64,000 nt of DNA, from contig CM074185.1 in assembly GCA_037179385.1 (NCBI GenBank), positions 5,575,371 through 5,639,370 of the forward strand, read 5' to 3'. Below are positions 10,911-22,400 of the stretch, piece by piece. Each line of letters begins with the position of its first letter. Positions within the stretch are counted from its first letter, which is position 1. The position numbers and the translations under genes were made by a program. The notes beneath the pieces were generated by a model, which had not been told where the DNA came from, searched no databases, and worked only from the letters and a program-made list of their open reading frames with translations. The stretch is from Holothuria scabra. Lineage: Eukaryota > Echinodermata > Holothuroidea > Aspidochirotida > Holothuriidae.

Positions 10911-12265
10911 GGCGTGACCAAACAACATGGTCTTCGCATACATGCCTTCTCCCATCTAATCCAAAGGATATGTAAGTAACGTATTGTTGCAAAAGTGCTC
11001 TTTTCCCATCCCGCCAAAACTAAAATAGTTTTACCTTAGGCCTTTTAATAAAAGCGTGTGGCTAAAAATAATAAACTTAGTCTTGGAATACTTGCCTTCC
11101 GCGTCTTGAATCTATAGGTATATCTTAACGTATTGGCACAAAATTACTCCTTTCATTTGCTCCTCTATTCCGCCTGCTTTTATTCAAGAAAATACAAAAT
11201 AAAAATTTCCATCCTTCGACCAAAGGTTCTAAACATGTTATCATTAACTGAGTTTACAGTTTTATCGAAGAAAATATTGTGATTATGATGAACACGCCGT
11301 AGAATATCTTGTATGGTCGTGGCAAACATTTATTTAGAATTTGTATCGGGTTGACAAGCATATATAATATTCAGTTGAAATTATCATAGAGTTGTTGAAA
11401 AACTGATCACAAGCACTTTTAAACCCGCTTCGATTCGAATGACTGTGTAGGACAACATTATTATTTTCAGCCGAGACACAATTGGCCAATTTATGTGGAA
11501 AGCTTTATGATAATTACTTACTTGATCTGCTGAAGATTCCTTTAATTAAGATGAGTAGCCATTTTTTCCGATACCAAGCCTCACAAAAAGTCCTCTCTAA
11601 CCTTGCTTCTTTTTTTGTATATTATCATTCACTGATCTACAGGCTATACAGTGAAGTGGCAGAACACTTAACAGAGAGAGTTTGAAAAGCTTACCGCAAA
11701 AAGTTCAGAGGAATAAACTCGTTGTCTCAATTTTAGCTTCCAAATAAAATAGTAGCCTATGTCTCCGTGTTTGAGAAGCTTAACCAGCTTAATTAGTTCC
11801 AGTTTTTTTCTCGTGATTTAATCTGGCTTAAAAATTAATCTATAGATTTATGCCAGGTCAAGAGTCTTTTTCGCTACATTTAAATCCTTTCGCAAACAAC
11901 AACAGTGAAAATAGAACTACTTCGTCGGTCCAGCTGTGTACTAAGTTCTCGGTCCAGAGAAATGCATCGTGATGACAAGGTGCAAGATAAGAACGTGGTC
12001 AACAATTTTGAAACAGTTTCATTAACTGCATAATGTTCCAAAAACTTGATAAAACTTTAATGTGCTTTTTCATCTTAGCCGATGAAGTATAAACTAATGA
12101 ACATAGAATTTTCATAATGAAACAAACGAATAACAGTACCCTTCAGTAGTTTTCAAAATGTAAGGTTGTTACTGAGCAACAGTTTATCCAACGCTTCACC
12201 CCTGTTCATACAAAACTTCCTTTCTGTCTACTTTGTGCTGTACTGTAGCCACTACCACTCCAAAG
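10911..12265 (+). other. Decayed satellite tail, then intron without a gene
   Basis: The first 230 bases are diverged copies of the 160-bp satellite. After about 11150 I see nothing but AT-rich intron sequence. The ORF at 11482-11685 has no recognisable domain. Confidence 0.45.
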
Positions 12266-12445
12266 CCAACTCGAATTAGCCACAGAATCACTCATTCGTC
12301 ATTCTATTTCTTTACCATTTTGGTATCGCTCATTGCCAGTGCGAATTAGCCACAGAATCACTCATTCGTAAATCTATTTCTTACCATTTTGACAACGTTC
12401 ATTGCCAGTTCGAATTAGCCCGCACAGAAACACTCATTCGTGAAT
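12266..12445. repeat. Short tandem repeat, three copies of about 70 bp
   Basis: CGAATTAGCCACAGAATCAC occurs near 12271 and 12341, and in altered form near 12411. Each copy is followed by a CTCATTCGT block and by TTTCTT(T)ACCATTTTG. The third copy is interrupted by a small insertion and is truncated. Confidence 0.8.
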
Positions 12446-14334
12446 CTAATCAATTTCCAGAGCAGGTTACGTAATCCTAAATCCAAGCGAGGCAGTACAG
12501 TGCTTTTATTGTAGTTGGTATAGGTTACGTTATTTTGTAGAAGCTCAGGTGTAAGTTTTAATGACAGAATAACCACCTGAAATATGTGTGAACCATGGCC
12601 TTACAAATTGTCAAGGTTTTAAAACATTTTTTCAACCTTTGTGGCAGAAAATTATATGAAATCGTAGGTAAATTATCCAAAGAAGTCATTTCTAACAAAA
12701 CTAAATTAAAAAAAAACAGCAAACTTATACAGAAAAGTGGATCGTTAAAAGTCTTCAGTTGCAGTCAACCGTAAGGTATCAATTTCTCATTAGACTTTCA
12801 TTGCCACAAATACCCATTTCAGTGGTATGATTAAAAGGGTGTATTGGAATTTGGAGGACAAACATAACCGTCCAAAAACCGGTCGACTTGGTAAAAGGAG
12901 CGGGAAAAAAATTTCAGAAAAAATGAAAATCATTACCAAAGACAACTAGCAGATAACCACAAATTAAGCTTTCCTTATTTTGAGATTTTGTTCGACAGAA
13001 TGTTCATTTCCATAAAAAAAGCAATTTGCAATTAGAAAATTACTATAATAAATGCACCACCACCATTTTCTTTGAGAAAACGTTTGGCAATATAGGCCTA
13101 AACCCATCCTTCCGTCTGCCGTCTAAAGCCATCTACGAGAGAGAGAAAAGAAAGAAGAAAAAAAAAAAAAAACCTTGGAAAATTTTAGGAGAGGTACCGA
13201 ACCGACCATCTACAAATCCGACCATTATAACGAGAAAAACAAACTATCACAAACTTTGGTAACAGCAGACACTAATATCTTGCGAAAAGACATTTAATCA
13301 AGCCCCAAGAACCCCTAGTCTGAGAGTACAACATGTATATCACTGAGTAATAACCTGTTTTATTGTTTGTAACCTACGTAAAATAAAACTTTTATGTAGT
13401 GATATCGTTACACCTCGGTCGATGGTGATGAAAAGCTAATTTACCATACCTACAAATAGAAATGTGTGGTTTGGATATTAAAAGTTCAGGAAGGATCGAT
13501 TTGTCATGCTTCAAGTGGATAGTAATTAAGTAGATTGAAATCGTTTGAAACTCTCTTTTGGAAAATGCTCTTGAAACTCTCGGGCTGGCTTTATGAGAGC
13601 GATGCAAACTCCTTTTATCAACACTATCATGCATATAGCAACAACTGAACGGCCGTTTCATCAATCCTTTTTTAAATAAGACATACCATTTTAAATTAGA
13701 CATACCTGTAGAGCTTTCTTTGTTTTCTGTTTTAAAGTTAGTTTGCCATGTCGGCAAAATGTCGTGTATTTACTGTTTTTATACTGTCTTAGCTGTGATC
13801 AGTGAATATGTGGAAGAATGATGGCAGTATCTTTTGCTATTCTCACGATGTACATTTACAAAGTTTAAATGTTTCGAGGCAATTTGCTGCTAATATTAAA
13901 ATAAGTTTTTCAACGGATGGGTTTCAAGTACACAGTTTACACTTCAAAATAAAACTTCTCGAACTTCACCAATGTAACGACGTTCCTTATAACAAAATTT
14001 GTAAAAACAAAGGATAAAATCATACTCTCTCTGCACATCACACGATTTATATCTTATATCTTTTATCTTATATATAAGCTTATGCTTATTTATGATTAAG
14101 TGTAAATCCGAAATTTCTAATAAGGAGATAGTGAAATGATGTTTCTAATGGTTTTTCATGAAAATTGCGAGCATTTTCCAAGCTTTTTATTTTTTTACAT
14201 CAAATTCCCAACATTGTCATTTTCTTGTCACCAGACCTTTAGGAATCGAAACGTATAATTCTAAATTCTTACTTACACGTGATAACTAAAATAATACAAA
14301 ACGAGGATTAATTTTCTAAACATTTCTATATTAG
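12446..14334 (+). other. Intron upstream of exon A2, no gene seen
   Basis: AT-rich sequence with an A-tract near 13157-13172. The minus-strand ORF at 13392-13757 (121 codons) has no recognisable motif and I do not support it as a gene. The last 60 bases before the exon match the intron ends before A3 and A4-pseudo, including ACATTTCTATATTAG. Confidence 0.5.
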
Positions 14335-14547
14335 GGTCATGTAACAAAGACGACTTGTTAGACGGTGAGTGGGAATGGGAGATACAGTATACCAATCTTG
14401 GGGGAAGAGATGAACTAGACAGACTTGCGTCACCTGATACGGTAGCTACAATAGAATGTAATACATTCGGTTATGAAACGACAGGGGACACTACCAGAAC
14501 GTGTAGACGAGGAGAATGGAGTGGAGAAAACCCATCATGTGTAAGAG
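14335..14547 (+). CDS. Sushi/CCP module exon A2
   Basis: This exon encodes one complete type A CCP module of an extracellular multi-Sushi protein. The acceptor ends TATATTAG and the donor is GTACGC; the exon is 213 bp and phase 1-1. Residues in order are SCNKDDLLDGEWEWEI, then a GGRDE segment, TVATIEC, FGYET, TRTC, RRGEWSGENPSC and VR. The four cysteines fall at module positions 2, 41, 56 and 68, and the Trp before Cys4 is conserved, as in CCP folds (Cys1-Cys3, Cys2-Cys4 pairing is known for the family). The Cys1-Cys2 stretch of 38 residues is longer than in type B. It is about 84 percent identical in protein to A3, so they are recent duplicates. The ligand is unknown. Confidence 0.93.
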
Positions 14548-16314
14548 GTACGCTAGGATTTAACAGGGTTGTTCTAAAGTTATTGGTTTTACTGAAGATG
14601 ATAAGGCACCTGGTGGACATCTGGTGGACTTTGTGCCGTAAAATTGCTTCTTGTTTATTTCATGGTCATAACTTTTGCTTCCATTTTGAGAATCAGCATT
14701 TTAATATGACTGTCATAAGGAAACAAAATGATCATGGCTTACTAAAAGTTAAAGGATCTGATCGAGTGTTTTACTCCCCCAGGTAGCTGCAGCGTCAGTG
14801 AGATCCACCGCACCTACTTGTTTTTCCGTTTGTATTGTACCTTTATACATGCTTAACGTATGAAAATCTATTGTTGTCCCAAATGTGTACGTGCACAGTA
14901 AAATGAGTGTAAACTGTGCTGTGCAAAGTGCATTTATTGCGCAGTCAGAACAATCTGCCCCACAAGAGGCCATTTCTGCAGGCTGTATAGTCTCATCATT
15001 TTGGCGAAACGTAACGCTGAGCCTCGTCGTTGTGTCAATGTTATTTACCTACTTTTGCGTTCTGGGTCTAAAATTACCGGATGAATATGCAGTATCCAGT
15101 TTTGGGAGGGGATAAATCCTGACCATTAGGGAGCTAGAGTCTCTCAAAAGCACAGGAATCTTTTCAAGATATTTCCTTCTCTGGGGTAAAATTGAACAAA
15201 TTTACAATCAACAATCTATCGTCGATTCTTCTCTACAATCAAGGTACGTAGAAAAGGTCTTTTGAATTACATTACGAAAAAGGAGATCGAATGGCACAAG
15301 CTGCTTTAAACCTTTTGTCGACAATGCAATACATGTTTTTATCTCTCCAATATGAGCCATCATCTTGACGAAAGGTGTCCATTTTATAGATTATTTTGAA
15401 TTTGTCTGAAAGCCTATCTGTTTCTAACTTTAACCATACCGTCTTATACACTCCTACTCTCAATATCTGATAATAACCACTAATTTTGACATGATCACAG
15501 ATCTGTATCAGGTCATGATACCAATATGGCAACTTGCCATGATTTTTTATACCAAAACTTTGTAATACAGAGAATTACGTATTTTTTCTACATGCGTTTC
15601 TCTACTTACCCTAACATCCATTGATATATTCCTTATTTCATTATATCTTACTAAGGGTAGAATATCAGAGGATTCTATTGTACTGTGTCGATTGTTACGA
15701 TAATAAAAGACGCTAATTAGACGCTCATTATTTAAACTACTTGCTGGCACGAATGGCAAGCAATTGATATATTTTATCGGAAGACAGAATACCACAATGT
15801 GCCATAGGATAGCCAAGGGGTTGGGGAAGCCTAGGACCCTTCATCGCAATATCAGAAAAAATCGTATATGAAAGGTAAATGTCACAGGAACCGTTTTGTC
15901 AATAAAAGATTAAAGCAGACGACATCGGTTTTTGACCGAATTTAACAGTTTGGGCAGAGGTGGGTGGGGCGAGGATTGCAGACAACGATGTATCTCAACT
16001 CCAACAATTTACGTAACAGAGACGCGCTAGGTGATTTTGAAAATATGGTATTCAAAAATACCCATAATACCCAGTTCAGAATAAGGTTGAATATTTCATC
16101 GCAGGGAGAATCCCTAGCTGTTGGTACTCCGATGAATATTATTTTCCCCCATAGGCATCCTAAATTCCTGATCCGTTTGGTTCTACTTAGAAACAATGGA
16201 TTGTAACTAGGTCATCAGGATTAGCACTGTTTTGCACGAAATAAGTACCAACTGTCTTAAAAATTACTGACGTACGATAAATTTGCGATGATGCGATGTG
16301 TTGGCGCTCCTCTT
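14548..16314 (+). other. Intron, no supported gene
   Basis: Several small ORFs occur on both strands (for example minus 15272-15532, 15547-15816 and 15942-16196), but none has a domain I recognise. They may be remnants of an unidentified mobile element. Confidence 0.4.
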
Positions 16315-16518
16315 AGATAGTCAAATCCCATTGTACATTTCGCGGCCAGTTCAAATCCTTTACTCCTGGAGGCCATAACTGTGGCGCTCCTTGTCAGAGA
16401 AAAGTGGTTCTAGAAAAGATAGTCAAATCCCATTGTACATTTTGCGGCCAGTTCAAATCCTTTACTCCTGGGGGGCATAACTGTTGCGCTCCTTTTCAGA
16501 GAAAAGTGGTTCTAGAAA
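16315..16518. repeat. Tandem duplication, two copies of a 102-bp unit
   Basis: AGATAGTCAAATCCCATTG begins at 16315 and again at 16417. Each copy runs through TTCAAATCCTTTACTCCTGG to AGTGGTTCTAGAAAA. The copies differ at only a few positions, so the duplication is recent. Confidence 0.9.
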
Positions 16519-18880
16519 ACACTTCTATAGGCTCTCCAACGAGTTGTGAAACTTTTTTCTATTAAAGTATTCTTACCATTCAAAATTCCAGAACAAGAAA
16601 TTGCAATATAGGGATAAATTCAATGTACGTCAAAAGGCCAGGAGATTCTACTTCTTGCCATATTGGAGACCTTTGGGGCTAAGAATTTTCTTGTACGCTC
16701 CACCTCAACCTATGATGGCACTTCGTCTTTGATAGTAAGACACCAACCCCCTCCCACTATGTCAAAAATCCTGGCTACGCAACCACTTTGGGTTGGGTTT
16801 CACTTATGCAGTTAGCGTCTTTGAATCCCATATTGCATCCGACTTGCAGGTGTGAAATCGGGAGTTTGAGTTCTTGCCGGTTCAAGCCAGGCCGTACCTT
16901 AAACGCCAGATTCGGGACTACTGCCATTGTGCGTGGCGCTCAGCGTAAGCAATGGAGTATGGGAAAACAAGAAAGTGGGCACAACTGCGAAAAGCCTGAA
17001 TTGAACCAAACTCCATGTTACACCCATATAGGTATCCCAATGCACATTGTTAAGTTTCTGAAGCTGTTTTCATCAGTGAATGCGTCCGTCAGCTAAATGG
17101 AAAGGAAGAGTGGACCACCAATAACTTCTTATGAATAGAACTACTCAGTTATAGGACTAGGCCTCTCCCCTACCGCCTTTTCCCATTGACTGTTCTAATG
17201 TTTGGGTCACCGTTGACCGGTGTTTAATTGTCTACCAGCTTTCGTCTCAGTGCTATCATTCAGTGTCGGGTTTACCTGTGTAACAGGCTGTACGGCATAT
17301 TCCTTTTCGGTCATATCCCTAACGCCTGTCAAAGTGAACAGGGAACTCTTTTGGATATTCATAGAAAAATGTGACCTCGAGACTGGTTGAATGTTTGTGA
17401 ATATTCACAAGATGGCAACATCTGGTCCCGTGTAGTAGTCCATTCCACCCACGGATTTAGTACGTCATTGTAATACCCATCTCCTGGTAGTACCTACTGC
17501 ACAGTGGTTATGCAACAAGATGTTATTATAGGACATCTCAGGTTTCAGTCTGAACTTCTGGTTAACGACCACAGGAGTATGCACACTCACTCAAAAACAA
17601 TAGCATGATTCATTAGAGAGTACATGAATAAATCATATTATGGTAATGAAGTTTGCGTCTAAAACTGGACGCAGTCCTGTTCGCTTTGTCGGGAGGTGGT
17701 TTTGGAAGAAACGAAGCTGAGAAACCGCCGTGCGCTCCGTGGGTAGTGTCGGGTCTGACTGCATCTTCACGTGTGTACCATTGTTTCTATAATTATGTAT
17801 TGCAGTCTGCAACTGAAGATCATCGAGGTCAGATCGGAAATATAAATAAGAAGGTGTGATGAAATGGAGAGCGTTTTTTTTTTTTCATTTTTATATTGAG
17901 TACGAAAGAATAGGGTAGCAATAGCTACCACTACTTATCCCCAAGCATTTTATCTTACCGTACCTTATTTGTATTCCTACTGAAAATGGGAACCTAATAC
18001 AGTTTTATCTCGTACCGAAAGCTCACATAGTAGGCTCTGTCAAACTGCTGTGACCCAGATTGGTCAGTCGCTCAGTGGGTGTGTCATATTTCTTTTAATG
18101 ATCACCTGTTCGGTTTTTTTCTGCAAACAACGAACAGCCTTTATCCTTCCTGGTAATGAGAAACAGTTATGAGATTGTTTTCCTCTTTTAATGAGAGCAT
18201 AAATTGATATCAGAGAGTTGACTTGACTTGAACCATTCTCATATCGCTTGCCTTTCTCGGGACTATGCTCGTTCCAAGCACTATGCAGTGGTTTTCTTCA
18301 TAAACATGAAACATTACGATTTTCATGAGCACAAAGCGATAACCACTACTTTTCAACGAATTAAAGGGGTAGTCCCTATGATTGCTATTCCGTCCCCCCC
18401 CCCCCCCCTGTGTTGTGCAAGTGACACAATTGGACATTGAAATAGATTGTCTTCTGATCATGACAATTTCACTACAATTTGTACCTCCTACATTATAGTT
18501 CGTCTGACTTGAGTATTGCACCGCAAACCTCAAAATGTTTTGACAAGTGGAATCTCTAATTATTTAGTTTCACAAGAAAATGTACGATGTCTTATAACTG
18601 ACCGTGGTCATATCAACACCATAGAAGTCAAAACAAAGTCAACCATGGAAGCAAATAGTGATACTTCCCAACAATAAAGCTATAATTAGTTCTAAGTAGG
18701 GGGGGGGGGGCAAAGACCATCTGTTAATGTGTATCTTCCATTATTCTATCTGTCCCTTTCAACACTGTGAAAAATAATATAAATCATGCTTTTTCTAGTT
18801 TCTGGTTTGATTCGGGCTTATTTAGTATGTTTGCTCTACCTTTAGTAGTATTCTTTGCTTTTGGTTTATATTTTTTTCAG
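16519..18880 (+). other. Intron upstream of exon B2
   Basis: No gene is seen. A C-tract lies at about 18396-18409 and a G-tract near 18700-18710. From about 18430 to 18670 the sequence is similar to introns at 5.7-5.9 kb and 28.7-28.9 kb. The final 10 bases are a strong pyrimidine run and the CAG acceptor for B2. Confidence 0.55.
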
Positions 18881-19072
18881 TCCCGTGCCAGCCATTTCAA
18901 CTTACAAATGGGAGAGTCAAATATTTTGGTATCGATAATACTGAAACTTCAAACCCCCGACACGGCGATATATTCAGGTTAACTTGTAGGACTGGATACG
19001 ATGCTACGGGACCAGCACAAACGCTGTGTTGGAACGGCCAGTGGAACAATGAAGAACCTTTTTGCCAAGAAA
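18881..19072 (+). CDS. Sushi/CCP module exon B2
   Basis: This exon encodes one complete type B CCP module (192 bp, phase 1-1, acceptor TTTTTTTCAG, donor GTAAGT). It reads PCQPFQLTNGRVKYFG, then NPRHGDIFRLTC, RTGYDATGPAQTLC and NGQWNNEEPFC. Cysteines are at module positions 2, 35, 49 and 61 with Trp54, a textbook CCP spacing. The NG after Cys1 and the GY after Cys2 are typical of complement-regulator modules. It is followed only 441 bases later by exon A3. The decayed copy at 6206-6385 and the intact B3 are close relatives. Confidence 0.93.
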
Positions 19073-19513
19073 GTAAGTTTAATTGACCGGTTCTATAATA
19101 AAGAATAAAACTAAGTAAAAGGAGGATCGATTAGAAATGCTCAAATTTCAAAGTCATTTAAGGCGACGAGAGTGGTAAACACTTTCAAGATGGATTTCAA
19201 ACATCCTGTAGATAGATAAAAATTGGGTCCGTTTTGGGTCAACCCTTTGAATGTTCTTGAAATTCATGGGGTTAATTTATGAAAAATATACATTCCTTCT
19301 GATAGCGCTGTCATAAATATATAAAATAACCGACACTTATTTGTCCTAGAAATTTACTATTATTTGTAAAGGTAGACCAATAGTTCAGTGCTTTCTTTGC
19401 TTCATTGTTTAAGAGTCCAAACGTGTTTCAGTAATTTATCAGCTACATGTTAGTAACTTGATTCGTGACCAACCAGCTTCAACAACACATTGTTATAAAC
19501 ATTTCTATATTAG
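19073..19513 (+). other. Short intron between B2 and A3
   Basis: No gene is seen. The sequence around 19150-19280 resembles 35880-36010, which lies upstream of the A4 pseudo-exon, supporting duplication of the B-intron-A segment. It ends in TTTCTATATTAG. Confidence 0.6.
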
Positions 19514-19726
19514 AACCATGTAACAAAGACGAATTGTTAGACGGCGAGTGGGAATGGGAGATACGGTATACCAATCTTGGGGGGAGAGATGAAACAGACA
19601 GACTTGCGTCACCTGATACGGTAGCTGCAATAGAATGTAGTACATTCGGTTATGAAACATCAGGATACAATACCAGAACGTGTAGACGAGGAGAATGGAG
19701 TGGGGCAAATCCTTCATGTGAAAGAG
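19514..19726 (+). CDS. Sushi/CCP module exon A3
   Basis: This is a complete type A CCP module, 213 bp, phase 1-1, with acceptor TATATTAG and donor GTATGT. It reads PCNKDELLDGEWEWEI, GGRDETDRL, TVAAIEC, FGYETSG, TRTC, RRGEWSGANPSC and ER. Cysteines are at positions 2, 41, 56 and 68. It is nearly the same as A2 and the A4 pseudo-exon. The acidic and aromatic DGEWEWE stretch after Cys1 is shared by this subgroup but is softer in A5 and absent in A6. Confidence 0.93.
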
Positions 19727-21018
19727 GTATGTTTGGATACCAAAGGATTGTTTTAAGAGATTGTGGTACAATGTCTTAAAACAATGTCTTAAATGTCTTT
19801 TTATAAATTACTTAAATACTTTAAAATATTTTTCCTAACTCAACCAATGTAGCCCTAGGCTATATACTCCAATTTTATTATCTGATCACCTCTAATTGGA
19901 TTGTATCAAAGGTATGATGTCAATATGGCAATCAAACCAACTTGCACACATTATTCCAAATTCTTTCTCATTTAATCGAAACGTGTTTGAAATCTTACCG
20001 ATCATGGAATTCAAACATGCAATACTCTGGAATACGAAAGCTCAAATAGGAGGCTCTAACATACTCAATTGATACCAGATAGTTGATCTTACTTGAACTC
20101 ATGTTTCGTTTGTGAAAACTGCCTTGCCTTTCCTCTGAACCATTTTCATTTGAAGAGAGAACGAGAGTAGTCTTTCCGATTATAAAAGTGAAGTGCATGC
20201 ATAATTTATGAGCACAAAATTGTCATCTTTTTCACCCCCAAAAAATATTCAATTGCGCTGTCAACGTTTTTAAAAACCCACAATCATCAAAAAACAAATT
20301 TTTACTAATTACAAAATGAGAGGTTTTAAAGAGAAATTCATGTATCATTGCTTAATTTTGAAAACAACCAGTGATGATCGTTTCGTGATTGTGCTTTAAG
20401 GTGGCGACGTCAAGTTGATTGCCATCTCTTTACAAAACTTGTTTTTCAGTTAATAGGAAAGAAGTACTATTTGATGACGACATATTTGCTTTGCACCAGC
20501 CATGCTGGTTGTAAAACCTTGAGCCCCCTGTTCGAAAGCACACCAACAACTTAGACGTTAGACTTGAACAATGACACTGACGATTTGAGTAAATTACGTT
20601 CAATAAATTCCGACTCCGTTGTAGCCACATGTACATCATTTGTAACATGCATCTTACACTGTTACTCTTTTCTTCAAGGCTTGGCTAAGCAGACTATTGA
20701 CAATTCAGTACGTTAAAACACTGAATTAAACGCCTAGACTCTGTCACTCTGTCTGTGGTCCTGCGTTAGTACAACGATTCAAAGATTTCTAGGCTAGATC
20801 CCCTAATCAAGTCACACTAACAAGGTGTATTTTACCGCACTTTATGTGTTTCATCCTGCTAACATTTTGTGTAAGTACAAAACCAACCAAACTTAACAGG
20901 TACAGGGAACTTCGCTGTTCTCTCATTTCTCCGCAACAAAAATAATTTGGAACATCTCACCATACAGTATAAAAAAGTATTTCGATCATTAACAACAACA
21001 ACCCACTTCAGACCGTAT
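19727..21018 (+). other. Intron, no gene seen
   Basis: I see no coding signature. A block at about 20030-20110 resembles the intron at 18015-18235, again paralogous intron sequence. Nothing else stands out. Confidence 0.45.
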
Positions 21019-21090
21019 TGAATGAATGAATGAATGAATGAATGAATGAATGAATGAATGAATGAATGAATGAATGAATGAATGAATGAA
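21019..21090 (-). repeat. (GAAT)n microsatellite, 3' tail of a minus-strand retrotransposon
   Basis: About 17 uninterrupted GAAT units, read as (ATTC)n on the minus strand. It sits at the 3' end of the retrotransposon at 21091-22400. Short tandem tails are typical of CR1/L2-type non-LTR elements, which use such repeats in place of poly-A. Confidence 0.85.
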
Positions 21091-22400
21091 GCAATTGATT
21101 TACAGCAAAGTATCCAATGTAAACAGTACAAATCATATAGGTAAAGTAAATGCCAGAAAAGGAGAAAACAGAAGTTTCATACTTATAAATTGTTTCCCCT
21201 TTAACACAGAAAAAGTAAAAAAAAAGGATTTAAATAGTAATAACACTCACATTACACAAGGAGGCGATTACATGATAATAGGTTTAATCAAAAAGATACT
21301 CCAGAATAGGCGTTATGCGTCGAACTAAAATTATACTAATATTTCCTGATAAATAAACAGTATTTTAAGAAAACAATAAATTTTGCATGTACATACTTTT
21401 AAAGCTATTCAAAGTCTTACAATTTTTTAGTCTGTCATCAAATGAGTTCCAAAGTTTGATTCTTGCAGTTGATATACAAAGTTGCTTTATCTTTTTCTTA
21501 CATAGTTTTGTTTGAAGTTATTTTTCCGTTTGGTGTCATATCTGTCATTAACTCATAGCACGAAATTATTTTGAAAGTTTTCTGGTAATAAATTATGATA
21601 TGCTTTGAACATAAAAATACCTGTCCTAAAATTTAAAAGTTGTTGAAGGTTTAGAATTTTCAGACCGTTAAAAAGTTGAGCCGTGTGGGCTAAGTAATTA
21701 GCGTTACAGACTATACGTATTACCTTCTTTTGTAGCAGGAATATTGCAGCGGTAATAGAGGTAGATGTGTTACCCCATACTTCAATACAATAGTTAAGAT
21801 ACGGAAGGAAGATAGCAAAATATAGAATTTAGAGGGCCTCAGTATGTAATACATGACTTGCCTTACGTATTATTGCAATACTCTTTGAGAGTTTTTTCGA
21901 TTAATTTACAACATGCTCTTTCCAGTCAAGATTAGAATCAATTAATACACCTAAGAATTTTGTAACATAGACTTTTTCAATATTTATGCCATCTATAGTT
22001 ATATTTAAGTTTGTAGACACACACCGATTTTCAAAAAGCATATAATTGGTTTTGGTGACATTAAGAGAGAGCTTATTTATTGCAAACCACACACGTAACT
22101 TTTCTAGCTCATCATTGATAAGTCGGCAGAGTATAGAAATATTATTATGCGAACAGAAAATATTACTATCATCAGCAAAAAGAACAAAGTTTAATAAAGA
22201 TGATACCTTACAAATATCATTAATGTAAAGAATAAATAACTTTGGACCAAGGATAGAGCCTTGAGGTACTCCACAGAGTACTTCTTCACAGTCAGAACTA
22301 AAATTTTTAAATTGTACATACTGCAAATTAAACTTGCGACATTCCTCTGGCGCAGTAACCAATGTGTTGCCAACCTGTCTACTAGCTTTTATTAACATGA
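21091..22400 (-). mobile_element. 5'-truncated CR1/L2-like non-LTR retrotransposon
   Basis: The minus strand carries the back half of a reverse transcriptase (21901-22398), with GVPQGSILGPKLFILYIND, the catalytic FADDSN box, ANKLSLNVTKTNYM and a FLGVLID block. Past a stop at 21901 the same frame continues recognisably (thumb region, with Tyr-Cys-Ile-Glu-Val-Trp-Gly-Asn) to about 21330. A 3' UTR and the (ATTC)n tail then follow. The N-terminal RT fingers and the endonuclease are missing, so this is a 5'-truncated, stop-containing dead copy. Clade assignment to CR1/L2 is by motif and tail type only. Confidence 0.88.

Noticed and set aside
14355..14786. 143-codon ORF as a stand-alone gene
   Set aside because: Only its first part is exon A2. 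The rest is intron read past the GTACGC donor at 14548.
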